Positions 9,994-19,224 are shown, counted from the first letter of the stretch. The stretch is DNA of 64,000 nucleotides from an uncultured Poribacteria bacterium (GCA_958296125.1 OY282444.1:3319623-3383622); one strand, 5' to 3'. Translations and numbers: made by a program. Notes: generated by a model from the letters alone, not told the origin.

Positions 9994-10155
9994 ATAAAGT
10001 CACATCCTTTATAAGGGGCGTTCGGTGCAGATAACTTCCTGTGTCCCTCCACGAAGGGGTGTAGCAACCCTGAGGATGTCAAGGGGGGTTGGCTTTGATG
10101 TCCGTTTCAGCGGATGTGGGAGACCTAATAGGCGTTAGGACTGAAACTCTCCCAC
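9994..10155 (-). promoter_or_regulatory. Structured 5' leader of the CsgG-like gene: pseudoknot plus RBS hairpin
   Basis: On the minus strand the leader opens with GTGGGAGA (10155-10148), GTTTCAG (10147-10141), a hairpin CCTAA/TTAGG (10139-10124), TCTCCCAC (10123-10116) and CTGAAAC (10110-10104). The 8-bp and 7-bp stems cross, giving an H-type pseudoknot with a nested hairpin. Next to the start codon, ATAAAG (10012-10007) can pair with CTTTAT (9999-9994), which would bury the ribosome site. A 170-base leader with these two elements suggests regulation by RNA structure. Function unknown. Confidence 0.45.
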
Positions 10156-10168
10156 GAAAGCCGAGTGA

Positions 10169-10177
10169 ATTATACCA
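10169..10177 (-). promoter_or_regulatory. Extended -10 promoter element for the CsgG-like gene
   Basis: The minus strand reads TGGTATAAT, a full extended -10 box. No good -35 hexamer sits 17 bases upstream, which is tolerated for extended -10 promoters. Transcription would begin near 10162, directly before the pseudoknot. Confidence 0.5.
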
Positions 10178-10727
10178 TATTTTGTCTGCAAAATCGCCAA
10201 AAAAACGCTAAAGCGGATGTTCCCTCGCAAGTATAAATGTTCCTGTTCGTTCCAATCTAACGAAATCGGGACTTGGGATTCTACACCTAAAAGTTAATCA
10301 TTAAATATTCCTGTCCTATCCTTCATGTTTGAAAAGCCAAGCGCACGAAATTTTTGTAGCTAGGTTCTGTTGACACTTCAGCGGCACCAGATAAAATCTG
10401 ACGCGAATCGTTGCCAAACGAAATTCACTTGGCGCATTGACCACAAGCAATTTAGATGCCACAGTTATCTCGAATCACATGAAGAAATTGTGCAAGCAAC
10501 TGAGTTTTTCGGCAAACGCTTTCTCCGTGCAACTTTGCATCTGCTTTTGACATGCGCTATGATTTCAAAGGGAGTATCGTGGTCACAAGGAGACTGTCGA
10601 AACTGCGCCACACCATCGTTGCAAAAATGCCACACCGGTACTAGGACTTGCTGGCCTCTATGGCATAATAACGATATCTCAACACATGCCTATGCGCGAT
10701 ATTATGTGGATGGGCCGCTCTCAATCT
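10178..10727. other. 550-bp stretch with no supported gene
   Basis: Open frames here have no recognisable product, poor start context and unlikely composition. The only recognisable item is a 17-bp repeat at 10359-10375. The stretch lies where a beta subunit for the truncated-looking decarboxylase pair would be expected, so it may be degenerate remains of an insertion or deletion. Confidence 0.5.
10359..10375 (+). repeat. 17-bp direct repeat, copy 1
   Basis: GCTAGGTTCTGTTGACA is repeated exactly at 13772-13788. Flanks differ. The sequence could be the end of an insertion element, but no transposase was recognised nearby. Confidence 0.55.
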
Positions 10728-11222
10728 CTACGTGCAGACACCAACAATAAGTACAGCTGTTGGCATTGATGTCTCTTGAGCCTTTGTAAAGGCATCGCTG
10801 ATATGGGGAATCTCCTCATCGGTTTCAAGTGTGTTGTATGGAAGCCCCCACGCCTTGAGCGTCGGTTCAAGGAAGGTCGCGGCAGTGTCTACACGAGAAG
10901 TATCGGGTTTCATGGTCTGATACCCACGATAGCCGATCAGTACTACCAAGGGGATTTCCATATTAAAGACTGTACCTCGGATGGCATCTCCAGACTCCAG
11001 AAAACCGGTATTCTGGATGATGACCGCAGGGTGTTTTCCGCCAACGTATAGTCCTGAGGCGATGGCAAATGCCTCACCCTCACGGCTAACGGTGATGACA
11101 TCGATTTCCGGGTCCTCGTGGAGTTGCTCGAAGAGTCGCGCTGTCCCGTTGTCGGGCAAGCCAATTGCATGGGTCACGTTCCATTTTTTCAACTCGTCTA
11201 CCATCTTCTGTGCGGATGCCAA
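10728..11222 (-). CDS. Sulfopyruvate/phosphonopyruvate decarboxylase alpha-like subunit (TPP-binding N domain)
   Basis: About 164 residues with the pyrimidine-binding TPP fold seen in ComD and in the N half of phosphonopyruvate decarboxylase: GLPDNGTARLFEQL, then VSREGEAFAIASGLY with the catalytic Glu, VIIQNTGF and IPLVVLIGYRG. The TTG start at 11222 has GAGGGGG upstream at good spacing; an ATG at 11204 is the alternative, and the longer frame to 11339 lacks support. These subunits need a beta partner carrying the TPP diphosphate-binding motif; none is present in the window, so the gene is an orphan or its partner was lost downstream. Confidence 0.7.
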   Translation of the reverse strand: MASAQKMVDELKKWNVTHAIGLPDNGTARLFEQLHEDPEIDVITVSREGEAFAIASGLYVGGKHPAVIIQNTGFLESGDAIRGTVFNMEIPLVVLIGYRGYQTMKPDTSRVDTAATFLEPTLKAWGLPYNTLETDEEIPHISDAFTKAQETSMPTAVLIVGVCT

Positions 11223-11458
11223 ATTATATACCCCCTCAATGCCCGATTCATTGCGGCTGAAATGGACGATTGTTGCTAATACAATTATATTGGTTCCTTC
11301 TTCGATTGCGTTGTCATTGAACCCACTTCCCTTCCACAAACTCCAGCGATTTAGGCTCAGATTGTAGGTTAAGGATTCATGGGATTATTACGAGGGAAAA
11401 GGTTCAGCGTCCAAGGTTTCAATGAGCCAATGAACGCATGAACTGATATCTCCTCTTT

Positions 11459-13402
11459 CTACTTCCGCCCTTCGACGAGCGAATCGACAACTGCTGGCTC
11501 GGCAAGCGTTGAGGTATCTCCTAGGTCATCAATTTCCCCTTCAGCGATTTTCCGAAGGATGCGCCGCATAATTTTACCGGAGCGGGTTTTAGGGAGGGCG
11601 GGTGAAAACTGAATCTTGTCCGGTGTCGCATGGGGCCCGATATGCCGACGTACCACACCCTTGATGCCGGTTTCGATCTCATCTGAAGGAGACACACCGC
11701 TCATCAGTGTGATATAAGCGTAGATGCCCTGTCCCTTAATCTCGTGTGGGTAGCCGACAACAGCTGCTTCAGCGACCGTTTCGTGCTGCCCGATAGCTCC
11801 CTCGACTTCGGCTGTCCCCAAGCGGTGGCCAGAGATGTTCAGCACATCGTCAACACGCCCGGTAATCCAGTAGTAACCGTCTTCGTCTCGCAACGAACCA
11901 TCGCCGGTCATGTAGTAGCCGGGGAACCGATCGAAATAGGTTTCGCGGAAGCGCTCATGGTTTCCGTAGACGGTTCGCATCACGCCGGGCCACGCTGTCT
12001 TGATACACAAATATCCGCGTGCCGGGTTGCCTTCAACTTCTTTTCCTTCCTCATCCAAAATGACCGGTTCGATTCCGAAGAAGGGCAAGGTTGCGGAGCC
12101 GGGTTTCAGCGGCGTTGCTCCCGGTAGCGGTGTCATCAAAATACCGCCAGTCTCTGTTTGCCACCATGTATCAATAATGGGGCATCGTCCATCTCCGACA
12201 ACGTTGTAGTACCAGAGCCATTCCGGTTCTTTGATCGGTTCACCGACGGTGCCAAGCAGTCTCAGGCTTGATCGTTGATGTTTGGTGACCCACTCATTTC
12301 CCTCCTTCATCAAGGCACGTAAGGCGGTTGGCGCAGTGTAGAAGAGATTAACTTGGTGTTTGTCGATTACTTGCCAGTAACGTCCGAAATCAGGATATGT
12401 TGGGATGCTTTCAAACATGAGGGTAATCGCGCGGTTTGAAAGGGGACCGTACACAATATAAGAATGCCCGGTAATCCAACCGATGTCAGCCGCACAGAAA
12501 TAAACATCCCCCTCGTGATAGTCGAAAACCATCTCGTGGGTGAACGATGTATAAACGAGATAGCCGCCGGTTGTGTGAAGCACCCCTTTCGGCTGGCCCG
12601 TCGAGCCGGAAGTATAAAGGATAAACAGCGGATCTTCGGCATCCATCTCCTCCGGCGGGCACTCATCGTCGGTGGTTGCCATCGCCTCGTGCCACCATAC
12701 ATCGCGGGACGGATCGAAATCAACGGGATCGCCGGTGCGGCGGACAACGATAACGCCTTCAATCGAGGGGCATTCCACCAGCGCTGCATCGCCGTTGGCT
12801 TTCATAGGAATGCCGCTGCGGTCTCCACGAAACGCGGTGTCCTGAGTAATCAGCAACTTGCACTCGGAGTCGTTGATCCGATCGCGCAGAGAGTCGGCTG
12901 AAAATGCACCGAATACAACGGAATGGACAGCACCGATCCGCGCACATGCTAACATGGCAATCGTCAATTCTGGGACCATCTGCAGATAGATACAGACGCG
13001 ATCGCCCTTACGGATACCTTGCGCCTTGAGGACGTTGGCAAAACGTTTGACCTCCCCCAATAACTCGCTGTAAGTGAAGGTCTTATCCTCATCGGGCCCG
13101 TTGCCCTCCCAAATGATCGCGGTTGCATCACCGTGTCCTGCTTCCACATGTCGGTCGAGACAATTATAGCAGGCGTTCAGCTTTCCGCCATCAAACCATT
13201 GAATGCTGGCGTTCACAAAGTCATATTCTCGGACGGTGTCCCACTTCTTATACCACGTAATTCGTTCAGCGACATTCGACCAGAAACGCTCTGGATCTGC
13301 CACTGATTCATCGTACATCTTTTGATATTGCTCCATGCTGCTCACATGCGCGTTAGCAATGGGGTAGTTTGTGTTCTCTGGTGGAAATATTTTAGTTGCC
13401 AT
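11459..13402 (-). CDS. acs: Acetyl-CoA synthetase
   Basis: This 647-residue AMP-forming acetate-CoA ligase converts acetate, ATP and CoA to acetyl-CoA. It shows the adenylation motif [14 protein letters not shown], the WWQTETGG acyl-pocket segment, [13 protein letters not shown] hinge, and near the C terminus [13 protein letters not shown] with the Lys that is usually the acetylation target. Length is typical. The ATG at 13402 follows GAGGAGG closely and begins at MATKIFPPE; a longer frame to 13429 is unlikely. A strong sigma-70-like promoter lies upstream. Confidence 0.96.
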   Translation of the reverse strand: MATKIFPPENTNYPIANAHVSSMEQYQKMYDESVADPERFWSNVAERITWYKKWDTVREYDFVNASIQWFDGGKLNACYNCLDRHVEAGHGDATAIIWEGNGPDEDKTFTYSELLGEVKRFANVLKAQGIRKGDRVCIYLQMVPELTIAMLACARIGAVHSVVFGAFSADSLRDRINDSECKLLITQDTAFRGDRSGIPMKANGDAALVECPSIEGVIVVRRTGDPVDFDPSRDVWWHEAMATTDDECPPEEMDAEDPLFILYTSGSTGQPKGVLHTTGGYLVYTSFTHEMVFDYHEGDVYFCAADIGWITGHSYIVYGPLSNRAITLMFESIPTYPDFGRYWQVIDKHQVNLFYTAPTALRALMKEGNEWVTKHQRSSLRLLGTVGEPIKEPEWLWYYNVVGDGRCPIIDTWWQTETGGILMTPLPGATPLKPGSATLPFFGIEPVILDEEGKEVEGNPARGYLCIKTAWPGVMRTVYGNHERFRETYFDRFPGYYMTGDGSLRDEDGYYWITGRVDDVLNISGHRLGTAEVEGAIGQHETVAEAAVVGYPHEIKGQGIYAYITLMSGVSPSDEIETGIKGVVRRHIGPHATPDKIQFSPALPKTRSGKIMRRILRKIAEGEIDDLGDTSTLAEPAVVDSLVEGRK

Positions 13403-13474
13403 AGAATCCTCCTCGGAATTTGCAATCAAGCAAATGCGCTGACAGAAGTTTTGAAATGTTTGCGAATTTCCTTT

Positions 13475-13502
13475 ATTATAAACAAAAATATGATGTTGTC
13501 AA
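13475..13502 (-). promoter_or_regulatory. Sigma-70-type promoter of acs
   Basis: Minus strand TTGACA (13502-13497), 16-base spacer, TATAAT (13480-13475): a consensus match in both boxes, with transcription starting about 65 bases before the acs start codon. Confidence 0.75.
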
Positions 13503-13539
13503 TCAAAAATAGGTAATGCTGTTTCGCTACTACGCCTAC

Positions 13540-13737
13540 TCACTCGTTCTCCAATTCTGCTAAAGTCCACTGTTTTGCCTGTGTTTCAAGTCGTTCAATG
13601 GCAATAAAGGTATCCTCCATATCCTCAAGATATCGGAGAATGGCTCCACGCGCATGAAAACTCTTTGTTCGCCCTGTTTTATCCGTTGATAGTTTCAAGC
13701 GTTCCATAGTCTCCGATGCAAGAGGGACGGATAACAT
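13540..13737 (-). CDS. RelB/StbD-type ribbon-helix-helix antitoxin, apparently without toxin
   Basis: The 65-residue product begins MLSVPLASETMERL and contains TKSFHARGAILRYLEDMED, the pattern of RelB/DinJ/StbD antitoxins whose N-terminal ribbon-helix-helix binds the operator and whose C-terminal tail neutralises a RelE-type toxin. The ATG at 13737 is preceded by AAAGGAGGG; the longer open frame to 13902 runs into repeat sequence and is not used. The toxin gene normally follows within a few bases, but the next 137 bases to acs hold only a promoter. It may be an orphan antitoxin or remnant. Confidence 0.75.
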   Translation of the reverse strand: MLSVPLASETMERLKLSTDKTGRTKSFHARGAILRYLEDMEDTFIAIERLETQAKQWTLAELENE

Positions 13738-13771
13738 CTTTATCCCTCCTTTTCTTGTAATAATGCAGGTT

Positions 13772-13788
13772 GCTAGGTTCTGTTGACA
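13772..13788 (+). repeat. 17-bp direct repeat, copy 2
   Basis: Exact second copy of GCTAGGTTCTGTTGACA found at 10359-10375. It lies 35 bases before the antitoxin start codon. Confidence 0.55.
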
Positions 13789-13792
13789 GCAC

Positions 13793-13840
13793 GTAGGTTG
13801 GGTTGAACGGGAACCGTGAAACGCAATACCCAATTCAACC
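13793..13840. repeat. REP-like imperfect palindrome
   Basis: GTAGGTTGGGTTGAA is followed after about 23 bases by CCCAATTCAACC, forming an imperfect hairpin. It resembles the widespread GTAGGTTGGGTT-type intergenic palindromes of many bacteria. It sits between the antitoxin gene and the end of the nucleotidyltransferase/DUF89 gene. Confidence 0.45.
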
Positions 13841-13883
13841 GAAGCGAGAGTGGTAGGCACGGCTCTACCTATATCGGAACTCC

Positions 13884-16442
13884 TCAACCATCTATCGTGC
13901 AAAATTCCTTGAGTGTCCGATCCAGTCGTGTTCCGCCCGGCACATACGCCAAAATCAACCCATCAATCACCCGACTCTGATCCGGAACAACCCCGGTTAA
14001 ACGCTCTGCCGTTACCCCTTTGGAGAGCAGCAGGTAGAACGTGTCCTTTTTTAACCCCGACGTTGTAAAGAGATTCCCTTGTCCTTTTGAAATGACGAGA
14101 TCTGCATCGAGGAGTGCATTCGCGAACTCTCCAGTAGCTTGATAGAGATTGGTTCCGACGGTGTTTGAGCCTGACGAGATTAAACGTACATCACCAACGG
14201 CGATCTGTTCCTGAAGCTTTTGGAAATGCGGATGCCCAGTGAGTTCCCGCAGATCATCGAGCGTTGCATCGTTAGTTGCGGGTTCCGCCTTGCCAACAAC
14301 CGTGATCTGATGTCCGCGTTCGGCGAGAGTCTCTATAAGCGATAGATCAAAGACCGACTCACCATCGTTATCAATGAGCCAGAGGAGGCACTGCGGTTTA
14401 CCTTCGATTACCGTTGATTGAAATTGACCAAAACAATCAATCGCCAAGGAAGCGCGGGGTGCCTCCCGAAATACAAGGTTGAAGTAATCTGGATTCTCCC
14501 GGAGTTTCGCCACGACCCTTGCGTTACTGTAATCAATTATATTAGCGGCGATGGCCAGTTTCAGTCGTTCTAGCCAATCGCAGTCCGAAAATTGGCTGAG
14601 CAGGTTAATCGCTGTTTGTCTGGCGTTTAGTTTCTCCCTGCGATAGGAATCTGGGTTTCCTGTGGAGAGCGTAACAATCTGGAAGATGCTCCCCCACAGT
14701 TCTTCAGGGGTTAGATTATCGATGACCTGCGTACCGTTAGCTTGCCGCAACTCTAGCAGCTCTCCAACGGTATTTATTGCAGCTTGACGTAATATCGGGT
14801 TGCGGGTGGCACGTCCAATCAGTTCGTGCTCCGAATGCGAGCTGACATGCCGGCGGAGATTTTCCCAGTCCGGCAATCCACGCTTTTCACTAAAAGTGAA
14901 TACGCCGGGTTTATAGTCGGGTAAGACTAGTTGATTCAGAAAAGTCTGAGGAATTTGGCTTGAAACGTATTGTATATCGGGTTTTGCGTGATCGGTGGAT
15001 CTGTCAGGAACACCTAATTGTTTGTCCCTTATGGAGATTTCTGCTGGAATCACTATTGCCCTTGCAACAATGGATTTGAGATTTGCCGAGCCTCCGACTT
15101 TCACACAGTCGAACTGGCTATCTTCGATATAGCTGCCGACAGCCAAGCCAGTAATCGGGGCGGCGATTTCGGTCGAAAGCGCATTTGGCTCAAAAACTGT
15201 GTCCGTTGCAGTTACATCTTTCAAACCGACGCGGGCCCCGACGGTGGTATTTCCTAGCAGCACGACATTTTCGAGACGACAGTAGGGGCCAATCTCCACC
15301 CCGTCGCCGAGATGAATACGCCCTAAAAGGTAGCAGCCGTGACCAATCTCAATATTATCATTTGCCAGCGTGATCTGTGCCGCCGGATCCACCCGAACCC
15401 CTTTCTGTGCCAGTTTTTTCTTAGCATCTGCAAACAGGTGTGCCTCGCCAGTGAGGACGTTTGACCAGCGATTGATACCAGAGATAATTTCACTCCGATG
15501 GATATAAGCATGGGTTTTCAAACCGTCCTCGTGGCAATGGCGGATGAGATCGGTATGGTGGAGTTCGGACTTGTCGCCGTGGGGTTGCAGCCGATCCATT
15601 CGGGCGATCGCCGCATCACGGTGGATTAAGGTAATGCCGGTGTTGGTGTAAGCTTCCCCGCGCTCGAACCGATGCCACATCGCTTCTTTTTCCGCGTCGG
15701 TCATGTCGTACCACTCTTTTGTGCCGATGAATTTGCCCTCGCTGTCAAAGAATAATCCTCCTTTATCGACGACGGTATCTGGAATTTTGCCACAGAGGGT
15801 AACATCTGCACCGACGGTAAAGTGTGACAGGAATGTACCCACAAAGATGGCTTGATTCAGAAACGGCTCATCCCCAAAGGCAACACCGATGTATTCTGCA
15901 TCGGATTCGGCAACTGCCGGTAAAGCGACTTGTAGCGCGGCACCTGTGCCGTAAGGATATTCGGGTTGTACACACAAGATGACGTTTGGTCCGAACAATC
16001 GATCGGTTTCTTCTGGATCGAGCTCCGAAGTGGGGATAATGCCACTTGGAGGGATACCTGCTTTCGCCACACGCATCGCCATTTGAGGATTGACGACGAT
16101 GATGTGTGGACGACTCCCCGGCAGGTAGCTTCGCGACAATTGCAAGGTATTCTGCTCACCAAACCATAGGTCTAAGTTTTTATTCAGACGACTAGATGGA
16201 TCAATACGGGTCCCTTTGCCGGCTGCTAGGATGACCCACAGCGGGTCGATTTGACAAGACAGTTGCTCTGAATCCCGATGAACTGGATCTGATTGCCCAC
16301 CCATTCGATCCGAGACAGCGCGAAGAAATCGCCGAACCAGTTTCTCAGCTTCCACCTTATCCGGAATGCCGATTGCTTCGGAGAGGTTACAACGCAGAAC
16401 GGTTTCGATTGTTTGGCGAAGATTATCAAGGGTACTATTCAT
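13884..16442 (-). CDS. Fused nucleotidyltransferase, left-handed beta-helix and DUF89 (ARMT1-like) protein
   Basis: This 852-residue protein has three parts. An N-terminal sugar-phosphate nucleotidyltransferase domain shows WVILAAGKGTRIDP near residue 70 and a Lys in SRLNKNLD. Residues about 350-480 are hexapeptide-like beta-helix repeats (IGHGCYLLGRIHLGDGVEIG) as in GlmU. The C-terminal third is DUF89: IAANIIDYSN, LIDNDGESVFD, NDATLDDLREL, SSGSNTVGTNL and LVISKGQGN, the metal-binding core of damage-control phosphatases (ARMT1 family). The first two parts together resemble GlmU-type enzymes; the added phosphatase-like domain is unusual. It could make a nucleotide sugar and clear a wrong sugar phosphate, which is inference. 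Confidence 0.82.
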   Translation of the reverse strand: MNSTLDNLRQTIETVLRCNLSEAIGIPDKVEAEKLVRRFLRAVSDRMGGQSDPVHRDSEQLSCQIDPLWVILAAGKGTRIDPSSRLNKNLDLWFGEQNTLQLSRSYLPGSRPHIIVVNPQMAMRVAKAGIPPSGIIPTSELDPEETDRLFGPNVILCVQPEYPYGTGAALQVALPAVAESDAEYIGVAFGDEPFLNQAIFVGTFLSHFTVGADVTLCGKIPDTVVDKGGLFFDSEGKFIGTKEWYDMTDAEKEAMWHRFERGEAYTNTGITLIHRDAAIARMDRLQPHGDKSELHHTDLIRHCHEDGLKTHAYIHRSEIISGINRWSNVLTGEAHLFADAKKKLAQKGVRVDPAAQITLANDNIEIGHGCYLLGRIHLGDGVEIGPYCRLENVVLLGNTTVGARVGLKDVTATDTVFEPNALSTEIAAPITGLAVGSYIEDSQFDCVKVGGSANLKSIVARAIVIPAEISIRDKQLGVPDRSTDHAKPDIQYVSSQIPQTFLNQLVLPDYKPGVFTFSEKRGLPDWENLRRHVSSHSEHELIGRATRNPILRQAAINTVGELLELRQANGTQVIDNLTPEELWGSIFQIVTLSTGNPDSYRREKLNARQTAINLLSQFSDCDWLERLKLAIAANIIDYSNARVVAKLRENPDYFNLVFREAPRASLAIDCFGQFQSTVIEGKPQCLLWLIDNDGESVFDLSLIETLAERGHQITVVGKAEPATNDATLDDLRELTGHPHFQKLQEQIAVGDVRLISSGSNTVGTNLYQATGEFANALLDADLVISKGQGNLFTTSGLKKDTFYLLLSKGVTAERLTGVVPDQSRVIDGLILAYVPGGTRLDRTLKEFCTIDG

Positions 16443-16682
16443 CCGAGAAATTCCATCTGATTTCTTGTTAAGGAGCAGGGAAAAATGCGGGGATCGAACG
16501 ATAATTCGATACGGGAAATCGGTGGTCGCTTATAACTGTTAAGCGGCAAAGACACAGCGACCGAACCGGAGCCGCAGTTGACGGCGGGGTTGTCTTTCGG
16601 CTTTCTATTAACACGCGATGGTTGCATCCAAAGCATAAACGTCGTAAGCTCGGAAGGTATTTCATTTCTCCTGCTGTAAAGC

Positions 16683-16721
16683 AAAACGTGAAACGTAATC
16701 AACTCCTACGTTTCACGTTTT
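16683..16721. terminator. Perfect 15-bp hairpin between convergently spaced minus-strand genes
   Basis: AAAACGTGAAACGTA (16683-16697) and TACGTTTCACGTTTT (16707-16721) are exact reverse complements with a 9-base loop. It lies just past the aldehyde dehydrogenase stop on the minus strand and ends in a T run, so it can terminate that transcript. The motif AAAACGTGAAACGT recurs at 32131-32144. Confidence 0.6.
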
Positions 16722-16733
16722 ACGTTTCAGGCT

Positions 16734-18152
16734 TTACTCGCTCAGATGGAAAATCGCCATCTTCGTCTCAGTCATCTCCTGTACAGCGTACTTCGGTCCC
16801 TCCTTGCCCATGCCGCTCTCTTTCAGGCCGCCATAAGGCATGAGGTCTGCCCGCCACTGCGTCCCCCAATTCACCATCAGGTTACCGGAGTCAACTTCAC
16901 GCACGAACCGCATCGCCCAATCGATGTTTTCGGTGAAGATTGCCGCGCTTAACCCGTAGTTGGTGTCGTTGGCAAGGGCAATAGCATCGTCGATGTTTGC
17001 GACCTTCGTTACACCGACAACGGGCCCAAAGATTTCGTCGCATGAGATTTTCATCTCCGGCTTGACATTGGCGACAAGCGTTGGGGCATAGATTTGCCCA
17101 TCTCTTTCACCGCCGGTGAGGAGCTCAGCACCATTACTGACCGCTTCATTGACCCACTCGCCAACGCGGATGGCATCATCCTCACGAATCATTGGTCCCA
17201 TCTTGGTTGGTGCATCAAGGGGATTTCCTGTCGAGATACCTTCAACGGTTGATTTGAAAGCATCGAGAAAATCGCCGTAGATACCCTCGTGGGCGATGAC
17301 CCGTTGTGTGGAGATACAAACCTGTCCTGCATTAGAATAGCCGGATGCCGCCGCAGCCACTGCAACTTTCTCTGGATCCGCGTCCGGCATGACAATTAGC
17401 GGCGAATTCGATCCGAGTTCCATCGTTACACGCTTTAGGCCCGCAGTGTGGCAGATGTGCTCCCCGACATCACGGCTGCCGGTGAAGGTAATCTTTCGGA
17501 CCCGCCGATCGGCGCAGAGGGCATCGCCAATCACGCTGCCTGATCCGGTCAAACACTGAATCGCTTCCGGCGGGGTGCCCGCTTCAAGGAAAAGCTCAAC
17601 CAATTTTAACGCCGACAACGGGGTGTCTGTGGCAGGTTTAACGATAATCGCGTTTCCTGCCGCGAGTGCGGGCCCCACTTTGTGACAAACGAGGTGCAGC
17701 GGGAAGTTAAACGGGCTAATCCCAACGACGATGCCACAGGGAACTCGTACCGTGAAGCCTAATTTCCCCTTAACCCCAGGTCCACCTTCGAGCGGGATGA
17801 CTTCCCCGTAAAGCCGCTTGGCTTCCTCTGCGGAGAGAGCGATAATCTCGGCTGCGCGACCGGCTTCCATCGTCGCCTCCGAAAGAATCTTCCCTTCCTC
17901 CAATGTAATGATTCGAGCGAGCTCATCAACACGCTCTGCCATCATCTCCGAAACCTTGTGAATGATTTCATAACGCTCGTAACCGGTCATTTTTGCCATA
18001 ATCTTGGCACCGCGTTCGGCGGTCTTGAGCGCGGTTTCGATATCGTCTTGATCACCTCTGGGAATGGTGTCAACAACAGAACCATCAAAAGGGTTCAAAA
18101 CTTCAATTTTCTGCGGCTTGTCAATCCATTCGCCGCCGATGTGCATTCTCAT
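16734..18152 (-). CDS. NAD(P)-dependent aldehyde dehydrogenase
   Basis: This 472-residue aldehyde dehydrogenase shows ISPFNFPLHLVCHK at the cofactor site, GSRDVGEHI of the Rossmann turn, general base Glu in VTMELGSNSP, and catalytic Cys in NAGQVCIST. The C-terminal ESGMGKEGP segment is typical of succinate-semialdehyde, lactaldehyde or phosphonoacetaldehyde dehydrogenases of this superfamily. Substrate cannot be read from sequence. A GGAGA site precedes the ATG at 18152, with a second ATG two codons in. Confidence 0.88.
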   Translation of the reverse strand: MRMHIGGEWIDKPQKIEVLNPFDGSVVDTIPRGDQDDIETALKTAERGAKIMAKMTGYERYEIIHKVSEMMAERVDELARIITLEEGKILSEATMEAGRAAEIIALSAEEAKRLYGEVIPLEGGPGVKGKLGFTVRVPCGIVVGISPFNFPLHLVCHKVGPALAAGNAIIVKPATDTPLSALKLVELFLEAGTPPEAIQCLTGSGSVIGDALCADRRVRKITFTGSRDVGEHICHTAGLKRVTMELGSNSPLIVMPDADPEKVAVAAAASGYSNAGQVCISTQRVIAHEGIYGDFLDAFKSTVEGISTGNPLDAPTKMGPMIREDDAIRVGEWVNEAVSNGAELLTGGERDGQIYAPTLVANVKPEMKISCDEIFGPVVGVTKVANIDDAIALANDTNYGLSAAIFTENIDWAMRFVREVDSGNLMVNWGTQWRADLMPYGGLKESGMGKEGPKYAVQEMTETKMAIFHLSE

Positions 18153-18192
18153 TGATATTGATCTCCATTAATATAAATTGTTAAATTGTTAA

Positions 18193-18897
18193 TTAAACGC
18201 TAACTCTGAACTTCTGACACGTTTCCATATACGTTTGCTCTAGCCTGACGGGTACGGCAATTTCCGAACGGATAAACAACGGTAGTTCAGGCAAATTAGA
18301 CCCAACCGAGAGCGGATGTGCCCAGCATTCAACACGTGAATCATCCGGATTAAAGGTATAACGATATGCGGAACAGTAGAGTGGAGTTTGCTCAGTTTCC
18401 GGCATTTGACCGTCTTTGGATTCCAACCGCCACATCAACTCATTGTGAAAATTGAACAACCGAACCGTAACAATGTCCACAATGATCAGAGAAATTCCTT
18501 GCGAAATAAGGTTCAAGCATTTGGCAATAAAGGTATCTCGGTGCTGTGGTCTGTCCTTATTAGCTGGGCTAACAATCTCAATCACGCCAACAGTCTGTCT
18601 GGCAGCATCAAGATCTACGATGTAGACCTCCGTTTCGTCTGGAAACGATGCCGGCAGACTCGCCGTTGACGGTGGAACTCGGTATTGCCAGATAAGTCGG
18701 TTCTCGCCCTCAGTCGGCAATTCAACCGCTTGCACGTCTTCAATCAAACTGCTAATCTGGACGTTCGGTTCTGCGATGAAATTTTCTGGCAATAAGGCAT
18801 TCAAATCCACTGCAATGTGAGTCGCCCAGGCATTATGAAAGGAGTGAAAACGGCTGATTGCCCTGATCTTAGGACTGAAGTGATCAGCGACAGGCAT
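18193..18897 (-). CDS. DUF4058 family protein
   Basis: The 234-residue product starts MPVADHFSPKIRAISRFHSFHNAWA, cut here in two for description, which is the usual DUF4058 opening, and contains AEPNVQI and GVIEIVSPANKDRP followed by a Lys-rich helix. DUF4058 proteins share the fold and motif pattern of PD-(D/E)XK nuclease-like proteins such as Uma2, but no activity is established. The frame is open back to 19065; the internal ATG at 18897 is chosen because family members begin there and GGAAAGGA lies upstream. Confidence 0.75.
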   Translation of the reverse strand: MPVADHFSPKIRAISRFHSFHNAWATHIAVDLNALLPENFIAEPNVQISSLIEDVQAVELPTEGENRLIWQYRVPPSTASLPASFPDETEVYIVDLDAARQTVGVIEIVSPANKDRPQHRDTFIAKCLNLISQGISLIIVDIVTVRLFNFHNELMWRLESKDGQMPETEQTPLYCSAYRYTFNPDDSRVECWAHPLSVGSNLPELPLFIRSEIAVPVRLEQTYMETCQKFRVSV

Positions 18898-19086
18898 AGC
18901 AATAGCAAAGTCCTTTCCGGATGAAGTCCATCTACCAACGGTGAGATTTGTAAGTGCATCAAGTTCAAGATACCATCTCTTATCCAAATTGTCAATCGGA
19001 AATTTACCGTTCCGTCGGATATTTTCACTTGACCTGTCTGGCAAGGTTAAGGTAAAGTATAACATATTCTTGATGCGAATAAAACA

Positions 19087-19224
19087 TAGGACTTACGCAC
19101 TTCAGTTTGTAGTCGCTCGTTCATGGCGCGTTAGGACGGGCGATAAATCGCCGAACTCCCCCCTGATAAGAGAAAGCCCCCTAGGATTGGGGGGGGCTTT
19201 GAGCGTTCAACTGCGTAAGTCCTA
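19087..19224. repeat. MITE-like palindromic element, copy 1
   Basis: The element has TAGGACTTACGCA at its left end and TGCGTAAGTCCTA at its right end, exact inverted repeats 138 bp apart. An internal hairpin (AAAGCCCCC ... GGGGGGCTTT) and a GAGCGTTCAACTGCG segment are shared in part with copies at 29.5 and 34.0 kb. No open frame. Confidence 0.7.

Noticed and set aside
10104-10155. HDV-like ribozyme for the CsgG leader pseudoknot
   Set aside because: Stem order is similar, but there is no P4 stem or catalytic C context in the 5-base joining segment, so the class does not fit.
10370-10750. 126-codon open frame in the gap after the CsgG-like gene
   Set aside because: No family, no ribosome site, many Cys, His and Arg codons in an unusual mix, and it overlaps the decarboxylase gene on the other strand.
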